Source of the DNA: Afipia sp. GAS231
GTDB lineage: Bacteria; Pseudomonadota; Alphaproteobacteria; Rhizobiales; Xanthobacteraceae
Assembly (NCBI RefSeq): GCF_900103365.1
Contig: NZ_LT629703.1
Span: forward strand, 3,844,001 to 3,908,000
Direction: 5' to 3'
Length of the DNA: 64,000 bases
Below the pieces are notes generated by a model. The model did not search any database, was not told the DNA's origin, and saw only the letters and a list, made by a program, of their open reading frames with translations. This document shows positions 50,415 through 59,001 of this stretch, one piece after another. Position 1 is the stretch's first letter, and each line of letters starts with the position of its first letter. A program made the position numbers and the translations under genes.

Positions 50415-51008
50415 ATGACGACATCCAATCCCGGACGCGGCCTTGTCCGCCGTCTGGGTCTTGCGGCTGCGGCCATCCTCGTTCTCGCAGCCTTCTCACA
50501 ACAGCGCGCCGAGGCGTTTTCGCTTGCCAGTCCCGGCACTGCGCCGTTGGCGAAAGTCGCGACCGACGGATCGGTGATCCCGGTTCGCGGCGGTCACGGT
50601 GGTGGCGGCCATGGCGGCGGCGGTTTCCACGGCGGAGGTGGTGGCTTCCACGGTGGAGGTTTCCATGGTGGAGGTTTCCACGGTGGTAGTTTTCACGGCG
50701 GCGGCTTTCATGGCGGTGGTTTCCGCGCCGCGCACGTGTTCCGCGGTGGTGGCTATGGCGGCTATCGCGCGTTCCACTATGGCGGCTATCGCCATGCGTA
50801 CTATCGGCCGCACTTCTTTCACCGGCATCATCACTTCCGGCGCTTCTACGGAGCGTCCTACTATCCCTACTATTACGGTTATCCGCACCGCTACTGCCGG
50901 GTGGTCTGGACCTATTACGGGCCGCACAGGATCTGCCGCTATCGCCCGTGGTACCGTCACCACTATTGGCATCGGCGCCACCACTGGCACCACTATCGCT
51001 ATTGGTGA
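50415..51008 (+). CDS. Secreted Gly/His/Tyr-rich repeat protein, 197 residues
   Basis: The signal peptide (about 1-34, LGLAAAAILVLAAFSQQRAEA) is followed by FSLASPGTAPLAKVATDG. Tandem Gly-Gly-Gly-Phe-His type repeats follow (GGGFHGGG units, about eight in residues 58-102). The tail after residue 105 is rich in Tyr, Arg and His (YYPYYYGYPHRYCRVVWTYYG), with two Cys. Members of this composition occur widely in Bradyrhizobium and related genera without known function; metal binding or envelope structure is inference. GGGAGG lies 9 bases before the ATG. A strong palindromic terminator follows. Confidence 0.78.
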   Translation: MTTSNPGRGLVRRLGLAAAAILVLAAFSQQRAEAFSLASPGTAPLAKVATDGSVIPVRGGHGGGGHGGGGFHGGGGGFHGGGFHGGGFHGGSFHGGGFHGGGFRAAHVFRGGGYGGYRAFHYGGYRHAYYRPHFFHRHHHFRRFYGASYYPYYYGYPHRYCRVVWTYYGPHRICRYRPWYRHHYWHRRHHWHHYRYW

Positions 51009-51014
51009 GCATAA

Positions 51015-51050
51015 AGAAAAACAGGCGCCCGATCGGGCGCCTGTTTTTCT
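51015..51050. terminator. Bidirectional intrinsic terminator
   Basis: AACAGGCGCCC/GGGCGCCTGTT forms a perfect stem flanked by A-run and T-run, between the converging Gly-rich protein gene and the 73-residue gene. Confidence 0.92.
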
Positions 51051-51084
51051 TCACGGAAAGCGTCGCGGGCTTAGCTGCCAGGGC

Positions 51085-51306
51085 TTAGCTGCCGAAACCC
51101 CAGTCCTTGAATTTCCACGGCTTGATCTTCCACGGCGTGATATTTTCAAGCCGCCACTGTTCCATCCGCTCCGACCGATGGCTGAGACGGGAGGTTTCCT
51201 TGCCCGGTACCTCCGGCGGAAGATCGACGATGCGCGACTGATTGCTGCGACGCGACTGCCTGGTCGCCTCGCTGATCAAATCGACGAATTCGGGCTTGTC
51301 CGCCAT
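51085..51306 (-). CDS. Small soluble hypothetical protein, 73 residues
   Basis: No family is recognised and no signal peptide is present, unlike its neighbours. The sequence is strongly hydrophilic: PEFVDLISEATRQSRRSNQS, then a Trp-rich tail MEQWRLENITPWKIKPW. The ATG at 51306 has AGGAAA about 7 bases upstream; the longer frame adds 13 unlikely residues. It lies downstream of leuC on the same strand, separated by a family D repeat and a perfect 11-base hairpin at 51363-51389 (AACGAGGCGTT/AACGCCTCGTT), so it probably has its own promoter. Confidence 0.65.
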   Translation of the reverse strand: MADKPEFVDLISEATRQSRRSNQSRIVDLPPEVPGKETSRLSHRSERMEQWRLENITPWKIKPWKFKDWGFGS

Positions 51307-51415
51307 GGCCGGTTTCCTCGCGAAAATGCTTCCGCAAGGGATCAATCTGCGCCCAGCCCGTTAACGAGGCGTTTCCAGAACGCCTCGTTGTCGAGACAAA
51401 CGGCTTCTTTTGTTC

Positions 51416-51528
51416 TGACGCGTTTTCTGCCGCAGATAAGTTTACGCAATCTGCGCAAGCTTGATTGCGGTGCGAACCGGTGCCCACCCACGGATCAAGT
51501 CCGAGGGCATGCTTCGCTCGAAAACGCT
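51416..51528. repeat. Intergenic repeat family D, long form
   Basis: This is the partner of 49640-49728 in opposite orientation, ending GAAAACGCT. It carries an extra segment with CACGGATCAAGTCCGAGG near its end. It lies 3 bases beyond the leuC stop. Confidence 0.8.
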
Positions 51529-51531
51529 TTT

Positions 51532-52938
<1,407 letters not shown>

Positions 52939-53015
52939 GAGCGTCAGCTCCAAAGGAAATTCTGTGTGAGCGATAAAGCGCGGCAGCGCGCGAGCAGAGC
53001 AGATTCAGCGCAGCA

Positions 53016-53150
53016 TCAGGCTGCGCTTGTAAGCTCTGAGGTCGCCGAGGTCGCAAAGCGTCCGAAGAAGCGGCCAGGCAGCCGCGAGCGGTCGTCGATC
53101 ACGATGGGGGCGACGTTCCGGCCGGCAGTGCTGGTCTGATCTGGAACCAT
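53016..53150 (-). CDS. Candidate small ORF upstream of leuC, 44 residues
   Basis: The frame begins ATG at 53150 and encodes VPDQTSTAGRNVAPIVIDDR, then SRLPGRFFGRFATSATSELTSAA. About three quarters of third positions are G or C, as in real genes here. There is no leucine run as expected for a leu attenuator peptide. The ATG has only a weak AGAAA tract upstream. It may be a short regulatory or orphan protein, or chance. It was too short for a standard 60-residue cutoff. Confidence 0.3.
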   Translation of the reverse strand: MVPDQTSTAGRNVAPIVIDDRSRLPGRFFGRFATSATSELTSAA

Positions 53151-53231
53151 TTTAAATTTCTAACACAGGCCCTGCAGCCGCGACAATCAATCGATTGGAC
53201 AGGGCAGATGTCCATATAGGTACCGGGCAAC

Positions 53232-53258
53232 AAAAAAGCGCGGGGCAAGCCCCGCGCT
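53232..53258 (-). terminator. Intrinsic terminator of the ffh-rplS block
   Basis: AGCGCGGGG/CCCCGCGCT stem with a 4-base loop, followed on the reverse strand by six Ts, 27 bases beyond the rplS stop. Confidence 0.9.
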
Positions 53259-53285
53259 CTCCGTCACATCTCCTGAGGAGACGAA

Positions 53286-53666
53286 TTACTCGCCGACGGC
53301 GGCAGCGCGCTCGGTCTTTTCGACGATGCGGGCCGACTTGCCGCGCAGCTGACGCAGGTAATACAGCTTGGCGCGACGCACCTTGCCGCGGCGCACCACC
53401 TTGATCGAGTCGATCATCGGCGACATCACGGGGAATACGCGCTCGACGCCTTCGCCGTAGGAGATCTTGCGAACGGTGAAGCTCTCGTTGAGCCCGCCGC
53501 CGGAACGGCCGATGCAGACGCCTTCATAGGCCTGCACGCGGGTGCGCTCGCCTTCGACCACCTTGACGTTGACGATCACGGTATCGCCGGGGCCAAATTC
53601 CGGAATCGTCTTGGTGGCGGCGAGCTTGTCGAACTGCTCTTTTTCGAGCTCTTGAATGAGGTTCAT
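53286..53666 (-). CDS. rplS: 50S ribosomal protein L19
   Basis: This 126-residue protein of the large subunit lies at the subunit interface. Signatures are [19 protein letters not shown], then [20 protein letters not shown] and [38 protein letters not shown] closes the domain. The ATG at 53666 ([11 protein letters not shown]) with GGAG upstream is the standard start; the extension to 53726 is rejected. It ends the rpsP-rimM-trmD-rplS run, 109 bases after trmD, and has its own intrinsic terminator. Confidence 0.98.
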   Translation of the reverse strand: MNLIQELEKEQFDKLAATKTIPEFGPGDTVIVNVKVVEGERTRVQAYEGVCIGRSGGGLNESFTVRKISYGEGVERVFPVMSPMIDSIKVVRRGKVRRAKLYYLRQLRGKSARIVEKTERAAAVGE

Positions 53667-53775
53667 TTTGAAATCTCCATCGGCGGCGCGCCCAGCCAGT
53701 CCAGCGCGGGCTGCGCGAACGTCCATCTATCCATGCGCGGATTTGGCGCCCGTATAAGGCAAAGGCGCGCGCTTG

Positions 53776-54495
53776 TCACCCGTCTGTCGTGCTTTTTGTC
53801 CCGGTTTGGCGGGACTTTATCGCCCACAGATCCGGGCGCCGCGCCCGGGTCAGGGCCTCGGACTCGGCCCGGCGCCAGGCCGCCACCTTGGCATGGTCGC
53901 CGGAAGTAAGGGTTTCGGGGATGGTCCGGCCCTCGAACTCCTGCGGCCGGGTATATTGGGGGTATTCCAGTAGTCCTTCGGAAAAGCTCTCGTCCGTCCC
54001 GGAGGCCAGTTTGCCCATCACGCCCGGCAAAAGCCGCACGCAGGCGTCGATCAGCGCTAACGCTGCGATTTCGCCGCCTGACAGCACGTAATCGCCGACC
54101 GAGACTTCCTCGAGGTTCCGCGCGTCGATGACCCGCTGGTCGATGCCCTCGAACCGGCCGCAGACGATCAGGGGGCCGGGCCCGGCGGCGAGTTCCAGCA
54201 CCCGCGACTGGGTCAATGGCCGACCCCGCGGGCTCATCAGCAGGCGCGGCCTGGTCTGGTCAGCCTCCGCGACATCGATGGCGGCTGCCAGCACGTCGGC
54301 CCGCAGCACCATGCCGGGTCCGCCGCCGGCCGGAGTGTCGTCAACGCTGCGATGCTTGTCGGTGGCGGAATCCCGGATATCGCGCGCCTCCAGCGACCAC
54401 AGCCCCGAGGCCAGCGCCTTGCCCGCCAGGCTGACGCCGAGCGGCCCCGGAAACATGTCGGGGAAAAGCGTGAGAACGGTGGCGCGCCAAATCAT
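53776..54495 (-). CDS. trmD: tRNA (guanine37-N1)-methyltransferase
   Basis: This 239-residue SPOUT enzyme methylates G37 of tRNAs with S-adenosylmethionine, preventing frameshifts. The deep trefoil knot is visible in [19 protein letters not shown], then [37 protein letters not shown] and [22 protein letters not shown] are further signatures. I start at ATG 54495 ([17 protein letters not shown]); a GTG three codons earlier is possible. It follows rimM by 24 bases in the usual order. Confidence 0.97.
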   Translation of the reverse strand: MIWRATVLTLFPDMFPGPLGVSLAGKALASGLWSLEARDIRDSATDKHRSVDDTPAGGGPGMVLRADVLAAAIDVAEADQTRPRLLMSPRGRPLTQSRVLELAAGPGPLIVCGRFEGIDQRVIDARNLEEVSVGDYVLSGGEIAALALIDACVRLLPGVMGKLASGTDESFSEGLLEYPQYTRPQEFEGRTIPETLTSGDHAKVAAWRRAESEALTRARRPDLWAIKSRQTGTKSTTDG

Positions 54496-54519
54496 TGAAA
54501 ACACGTCATTGGAAACCCA

Positions 54520-55044
54520 TCACGTGAGCGTCGGAACGTCGTCGCCTTCGATTTCCTGCGGCAGTTCGATCACCACGCGTCCGCCGGCAAGATCGACCGT
54601 GGGCACCACAGCATTGGTGAACGGCAGCAACAACGTGGGACCGCTCGGTGGCGCGATCTCGATGATGTCGCCGGCGCCGAAATTATGGATCGCCAGCACG
54701 CGGCCGATCGGTTCATTCGCAGCATTGACGGCGGCAAGCCCGATCAGGTCGGCGTGGTAATATTCGTCCGCGTCGGTCGCGGGCAGTTTGTCACGCGCGA
54801 CATAGAGTTCGATGCCGTTGAGGCGCTCGGCGTCCTCGCGAGTCGCAACGCCTTTCAGCGTCGCCACCAGATGGTCCTTGGCCGGACGGGCGTGCGTCAC
54901 TTCGAACTGGCGCGCGCCGTCTTTGGTCGTCAGCGGGCCGTAATCCATCACGGCCAGCGGGTCTTCGGTAAATGGCCACAGTTTCACTGCGCCGCGCACG
55001 CCATGCGCGGCGCCGATCCGGGCGACGCAAATCGGTGCTGCCAC
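54520..55044 (-). CDS. rimM: Ribosome maturation factor RimM
   Basis: This 174-residue protein assists 16S rRNA processing and 30S head assembly by binding ribosomal protein S19. The N-terminal half has [20 protein letters not shown] and FTEDPLAV, typical of RimM. A PRC-barrel follows, with [21 protein letters not shown] and [35 protein letters not shown] near the end is diagnostic. The start codon is GTG at 55044. It lies 19 bases after rpsP and 24 before trmD, so translation is likely tightly linked. Confidence 0.96.
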   Translation of the reverse strand: MAAPICVARIGAAHGVRGAVKLWPFTEDPLAVMDYGPLTTKDGARQFEVTHARPAKDHLVATLKGVATREDAERLNGIELYVARDKLPATDADEYYHADLIGLAAVNAANEPIGRVLAIHNFGAGDIIEIAPPSGPTLLLPFTNAVVPTVDLAGGRVVIELPQEIEGDDVPTLT

Positions 55045-55063
55045 CGTCGTGCGCCGCTACGTC

Positions 55064-55393
55064 TTACTTCGAAGCAGCTTCAGCGGCGGCCTTGCGCTCC
55101 TTGCGCGGCACGGCCTTTTCCGGGTTGTTGCGCGCGGCGCGCTTGACGACGCCGGCAGCATCCAGGAAGCGGGTCACGCGGTCCGACGGCTGCGCGCCCT
55201 TGGCGAGCCAGGCCTTGACCTTGTCCATGTCGAGCTTGAGCCGGGACTCGTTGTCCTTCGGCAGCAGCGGATTGAAATGGCCGAGACGCTCGATGAAGCG
55301 GCCGTCGCGGGGAAAGCGCGAGTCGGCGACGACGACGTGATAGACCGGACGCTTCTTGGTGCCTGCGCGAGCGAGGCGGATAACGACTGACAT
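55064..55393 (-). CDS. rpsP: 30S ribosomal protein S16
   Basis: This 109-residue small-subunit protein has the normal core: [20 protein letters not shown], then [40 protein letters not shown] follows in the second half, and there is an Ala/Lys/Arg-rich C-terminal tail. The ATG is preceded by AGGAG. It starts the rpsP-rimM-trmD-rplS operon. Between it and ffh lies a 160-base gap almost filled by a family A palindromic repeat, which may weaken read-through from ffh. Confidence 0.98.
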   Translation of the reverse strand: MSVVIRLARAGTKKRPVYHVVVADSRFPRDGRFIERLGHFNPLLPKDNESRLKLDMDKVKAWLAKGAQPSDRVTRFLDAAGVVKRAARNNPEKAVPRKERKAAAEAASK

Positions 55394-55439
55394 TTAGTTC
55401 TCCTGCGTGTGGTTGGATTAAGCGATGGTTTGTTAGTTC

Positions 55440-55547
55440 GTCATTGCTTGCACAAACGCGAAGCGTTTGTGCAAGGGAGCGAAGCGACGAAGCAATCCAG
55501 TCTTCCTTGTGGCTCTCTGGATTGCTTCGCTGCGCTCGCAATGACGG
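55440..55547. repeat. Palindromic repeat family A with a nested hairpin insertion
   Basis: Outer arms match 19436-19532 (GTCATTGC and GCAATGAC). The left arm has gained CTTGCACAAACGC/GCGTTTGTGCAAG, a perfect 13-base stem at 55447-55459/55463-55475 with loop GAA. It lies between ffh and rpsP. Confidence 0.85.
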
Positions 55548-55553
55548 AAGCGA

Positions 55554-57095
55554 TCATTTTTTCTTCCCCGGAAAGCCGAGGCCAGGCAAGCCTGGCTTGC
55601 CGCTGAGCCCGGTTAAGCCCGGTAGGTTCGGCAGGCCTGAACGCAAGCCGGCCGGAAGATCCTTGGGCAGCGCAGGCATGCCGCCCGGTGCTGCGCCGCC
55701 CGGCATTTTCTCCGCCAGCGCCTTCATCTGTTCGGGCGACGGCATGCCGCCGCCAAAGCCCATGGCCTGCGCGATCCCGGCCATCGGGCCGCGCTTGCCC
55801 GAACCCATGGCCTTCATCATGTCGGCCATGTTCCGGTGCATCTTCAAGAGCTTGTTGACTTCCTCGACCTTGGAGCCGGCGCCGGCGGCGATGCGTTTTT
55901 TGCGGCTGGCCTTGAGGATGTCGGGGTTCTTGCGCTCCTGCCGCGTCATCGAATCGATCACCGCGACCTGGCGCTTGATGATCTTGTCGTCGATTCCGGC
56001 GGCCGAAATCTGGTTCTTCATCTTGGCAATGCCGGGCATCATGCCCATCAGGCCGCTGATGCCGCCCATGTTCGCCATCTGCAAAAGCTGCTCGCGCATG
56101 TCAGTGAGATCGAACTGACCCTTGCGCATGCGCTCGGCGGTGCGCGCGGCTTTCTCGGCGTCGATATTGGCGGCGGCCTTTTCGACCAGCGACACCACGT
56201 CGCCCATGCCGAGAATGCGGCCGGCAATACGTGAGGGATGGAAATCTTCCAGCGCATCGGTCTTTTCGCCGGTCCCGATCAGCTTGATCGGCTTGCCGGT
56301 GACCGCGCGCATCGACAATGCAGCGCCGCCGCGGCCGTCGCCGTCCACTCGTGTGAGCACGATGCCGGTGAGGCCGACGCGTTGATCGAAGGCGCGTGCG
56401 AGATTGACGGCGTCCTGGCCGGTGAGGGAGTCCGCGACCAGCAGCACTTCATGCGGGTTGGCGGCGGTTTTGATTTCCGCAGCCTCGCTCATCATCTCTT
56501 CGTCGAGCGTGGTGCGGCCGGCAGTGTCGAGCAGCACCACGTCGTAGCCGCCGAGCTTGCCGGCCTCCAGCGCGCGGCGCGCGATCTGCGCCGGCTTCTG
56601 GCCGGCCACGATCGGCAGTGTCGGGATATCGAGATCGCGGCCGAGCACGGCCAGCTGCTCCATCGCCGCCGGGCGGTAGATGTCGAGCGAGGCCATCAAG
56701 ACCTTGCGCTTGTCGCGCTGGACCATGCGGCGCGCGAGCTTGGCGGTGGTGGTGGTTTTGCCGGAGCCCTGCAGGCCGACCATCATGATCGCGACAGGCG
56801 GGACGGCGTTGAGATCGATGCTCTGAGCGTCGGAGCCGAGCGTGTTGACCAGCTCGTCATGGACGATCTTGACCACCATCTGGCCGGGCGTGACCGACTT
56901 GACGACGGTGGCGCCGACCGCCTGCTCGCGGACGCGGTCGGTGAAGCTGCGCACGACATCGAGCGAGACGTCGGCTTCGAGCAGCGCGCGGCGCACCTCG
57001 CGCATCGCGGCATCGACGTCGGCTTCCGACAGCGAACCGCGGCCCGTCAGCCGATCGAGTATCCCACCAAGCTTTTCCGACAGATTGTCGAACAA
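55554..57095 (-). CDS. ffh: Signal recognition particle GTPase Ffh
   Basis: This 513-residue protein binds signal sequences of nascent chains and 4.5S RNA and targets ribosomes to FtsY at the membrane. The N domain spans residues 1-85. The G domain has the P-loop VGLQGSGKTTTTAKLAR, DTAGRTTLDEEMM and TRVDGDGRGGAALSM, with TGEKTDALEDFHPSRIAGRI following. The M domain (about 310-440) has a Met-rich helix set. A Gly/Pro/Met tail (GGMPALPKDLPAGL) is longer than in enteric Ffh. The start appears to be TTG at 57095, with GAGGAAAA 8 bases upstream. rpsP follows after a repeat. Confidence 0.97.
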   Translation of the reverse strand: MFDNLSEKLGGILDRLTGRGSLSEADVDAAMREVRRALLEADVSLDVVRSFTDRVREQAVGATVVKSVTPGQMVVKIVHDELVNTLGSDAQSIDLNAVPPVAIMMVGLQGSGKTTTTAKLARRMVQRDKRKVLMASLDIYRPAAMEQLAVLGRDLDIPTLPIVAGQKPAQIARRALEAGKLGGYDVVLLDTAGRTTLDEEMMSEAAEIKTAANPHEVLLVADSLTGQDAVNLARAFDQRVGLTGIVLTRVDGDGRGGAALSMRAVTGKPIKLIGTGEKTDALEDFHPSRIAGRILGMGDVVSLVEKAAANIDAEKAARTAERMRKGQFDLTDMREQLLQMANMGGISGLMGMMPGIAKMKNQISAAGIDDKIIKRQVAVIDSMTRQERKNPDILKASRKKRIAAGAGSKVEEVNKLLKMHRNMADMMKAMGSGKRGPMAGIAQAMGFGGGMPSPEQMKALAEKMPGGAAPGGMPALPKDLPAGLRSGLPNLPGLTGLSGKPGLPGLGFPGKKK

Positions 57096-57143
57096 TGCCG
57101 TTTTCCTCTGTCCTGCATCTTGCAGGCGTCGCCTAATCCACCA

Positions 57144-57244
57144 CCGTCATACCCCGCGAAGGCGGGGTATCCAGTACGCCGCAGCCTCTCGGTTCAAGCG
57201 AGCAGCTCTGGGATACTGGATCACCCGCTTTCGCGGGTGATGAC
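57144..57244. repeat. Palindromic repeat, family G, upstream of ffh
   Basis: CCGTCATACCCCGC opens and GCGGGTGATGACCGG closes the element. Internal stems are CCCCGC/GCGGGG and CCCGC/GCGGG, with GTATCCAGTA and TACTGGAT as further pairing blocks. Confidence 0.7.
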
Positions 57245-57654
57245 CGGAACGCCAGTCGTCTTCCAAACAATTTTACGCCCGAGGGCGCATCGCGCTGTCG
57301 GGCGTTGGCCTCCGGTCTCAAGGGCCGGGCGGCGGGTCGAAAAGAACGTCTTTTCGAGAAGTCGGCGGTTTAAACCCCTGGAAAGAGGCAAAGTCAAGGA
57401 AAGTCGCGATAGAGTACTATTATACCTCCGTCAAGATATTGTAATAGCTGACGTTTCTGGAATCAGGAAAATTTCGGCGACGCGAAGGGGCGTCTAAAGC
57501 ATGCGCGCCATTCTACTTTGCATGGGGTTGTTTTCGCAATTTTGTGTTTGGGCCTTCCAGAGCATCGTTTAGTTGCCGCAGGGTTCCGGTTGGGCCGGCA
57601 CACGCCATATATCGCGGCATGGTTTCTTTCTCCCTCCCTTCGTGATCCCACCCC
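57245..57654. other. Intergenic region between ffh and the MBL-fold gene, with AT-rich patch and candidate small ORF
   Basis: The patch 57408-57470 is markedly AT-rich (TACTATTATACC, then AAGATATTGTAATAG) and may hold a promoter. A 35-codon reverse frame at 57513-57620 (starting PRYMACAGPTGTLRQ) has a GGGAGGGAGA ribosome-binding tract in front. Its codon use is less GC-rich than real neighbours, so I do not call it a gene. Confidence 0.35.
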
Positions 57655-58719
57655 GTGCCCATCACCCGCCGCCGTGTTCTTGGAGTGCTCGCAGGGGCCG
57701 CCGCGGCCGTGGGTGTGCCGTCAATCTGGATGTCCCGCATGAAAACCTATGACGGCCCGGTCTCCGATCATTTCGATGGCCTGCAGTTCTTCGATCCCGA
57801 CGGAGCGCCGCCGAAGTCGCTGGGCGAAGTGCTGCGCTGGCAGTTCGGCTCTGGCCAGCAGCGCGAAAACTGGGCGGAGTGGGTGCCGAGTCCGTTTTCC
57901 GACACGCCGCCGGCGCGGGTCGAGGGCAACAAGGTGCGGCTGTCGTTCGTCGGCCATGCGAGCTGGCTGGTCCAGACCGCCGGTCTCAACATCCTGGTCG
58001 ATCCCGTGTGGTCGATGCGGGCCTCGCCGTTCTCGTTCGCCGGGCCCAAACGTCACAACGATCCCGGCATCGCGTTCGATGCCTTGCCCAGGATCGATAT
58101 CGTGCTGGTGTCGCACGGCCATTACGATCATCTCGACCTCGCGACGCTGTCGAAACTCGCCGCAAAATTTTCGCCGCGGGTGATCACGCCGCTCGGCAAC
58201 GACGTCACGATGCGCGACGCGGATGCGGCGATCAAGGCCGAAGCGTTCGACTGGCAGGATCGCGTCGAACTCGGCAATGGCCTCGCGGTCACCCTGGTGC
58301 CGACGCGGCACTGGTCGGCGCGTGGATTGTTCGACCGCAACAAGGCGCTGTGGGCGAGTTTTGTTTTGGAGACGCCGGCCGGCAAGCTCTACATCGTCTG
58401 CGATTCCGGTTACGGCGAAGGCAAGCATTTCCGCCGCGTCGCCGAGCAGCACGGCCCGCTAAGGCTGGCGATCCTTCCCATTGGCGCCTATGAGCCGCGC
58501 TGGTTCATGAAAGACCAGCACATGAATCCGTCCGACGCGGTGAAGGCGCTGGCCGATTGCAGCGCGCAACAAGCACTGGCGCATCATCACGGCACGTTCC
58601 AGTTGACCGATGAAGCGATCGATGCGCCGGTCATCGCGCTCGGCGAGGCGCTCGACGAAGCCAAAATTCCGCGCGAGCGGTTTGCGGCGTTGAAGCCGGG
58701 GCAGGTGATGGAGATTTAG
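57655..58719 (+). CDS. Metallo-beta-lactamase-fold hydrolase with Tat-like signal
   Basis: This 354-residue protein begins at GTG 57655. Its N-terminus ITRRRVLGVLAGAAAAVGVP is a twin-arginine export signal. The fold motif VLVSHGHYDHLDLATL (HxHxDH) lies near residue 160, and further zinc ligands are likely in PTRHWSARG and VCDSGYG. The C-terminal AHHHGTFQLTDEAIDAP is typical of the UlaG/RomA and NAPE-PLD-like branch, which cleaves lactones or phosphodiesters including phospholipids. The substrate is unknown. No good Shine-Dalgarno is seen; a later start would remove the signal. It stands alone between ffh and the RTX locus. Confidence 0.87.
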   Translation: MPITRRRVLGVLAGAAAAVGVPSIWMSRMKTYDGPVSDHFDGLQFFDPDGAPPKSLGEVLRWQFGSGQQRENWAEWVPSPFSDTPPARVEGNKVRLSFVGHASWLVQTAGLNILVDPVWSMRASPFSFAGPKRHNDPGIAFDALPRIDIVLVSHGHYDHLDLATLSKLAAKFSPRVITPLGNDVTMRDADAAIKAEAFDWQDRVELGNGLAVTLVPTRHWSARGLFDRNKALWASFVLETPAGKLYIVCDSGYGEGKHFRRVAEQHGPLRLAILPIGAYEPRWFMKDQHMNPSDAVKALADCSAQQALAHHHGTFQLTDEAIDAPVIALGEALDEAKIPRERFAALKPGQVMEI

Positions 58720-59001
58720 TCCGCCATCGTCCCGGTGCTCGCGCGCAGTTGCGCACCAGGCCTGGACGACGAATTACCGCGCCGCAGTTCGCGGCAGTCC
58801 TCCGCGCACGTAATCGCTGACGAGAAATTGTACGCCGGTCGCGGAATAATCACCGCGTCGTGAAACAGATTTACGTCCGGGAAAACAGTCAGGAAATCTC
58901 CACAACAACTCAAGCTGGCCTGAAGCCAAGCTTCAGGACCGCCATGCGAACCGCGACTAAGCGTGATGCTCAGGGCTGCCCCTTCAGAAGGATATTTCAG
59001 C

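Larger units (their letters stand above)
52939..53285. promoter_or_regulatory. leuC leader region, 347 bases, with small frame and rplS terminator
   Basis: Reading toward leuC, the region has the rplS terminator at its far end. A 44-codon frame at 53016-53150 follows, with a GCGCAGC/GCTGCGC hairpin overlapping that frame's stop. A GC-rich stretch then leads to leuC. A possible promoter (TTGTCG, 17 bases, TTAGAA) lies just before the small frame. Confidence 0.45.
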
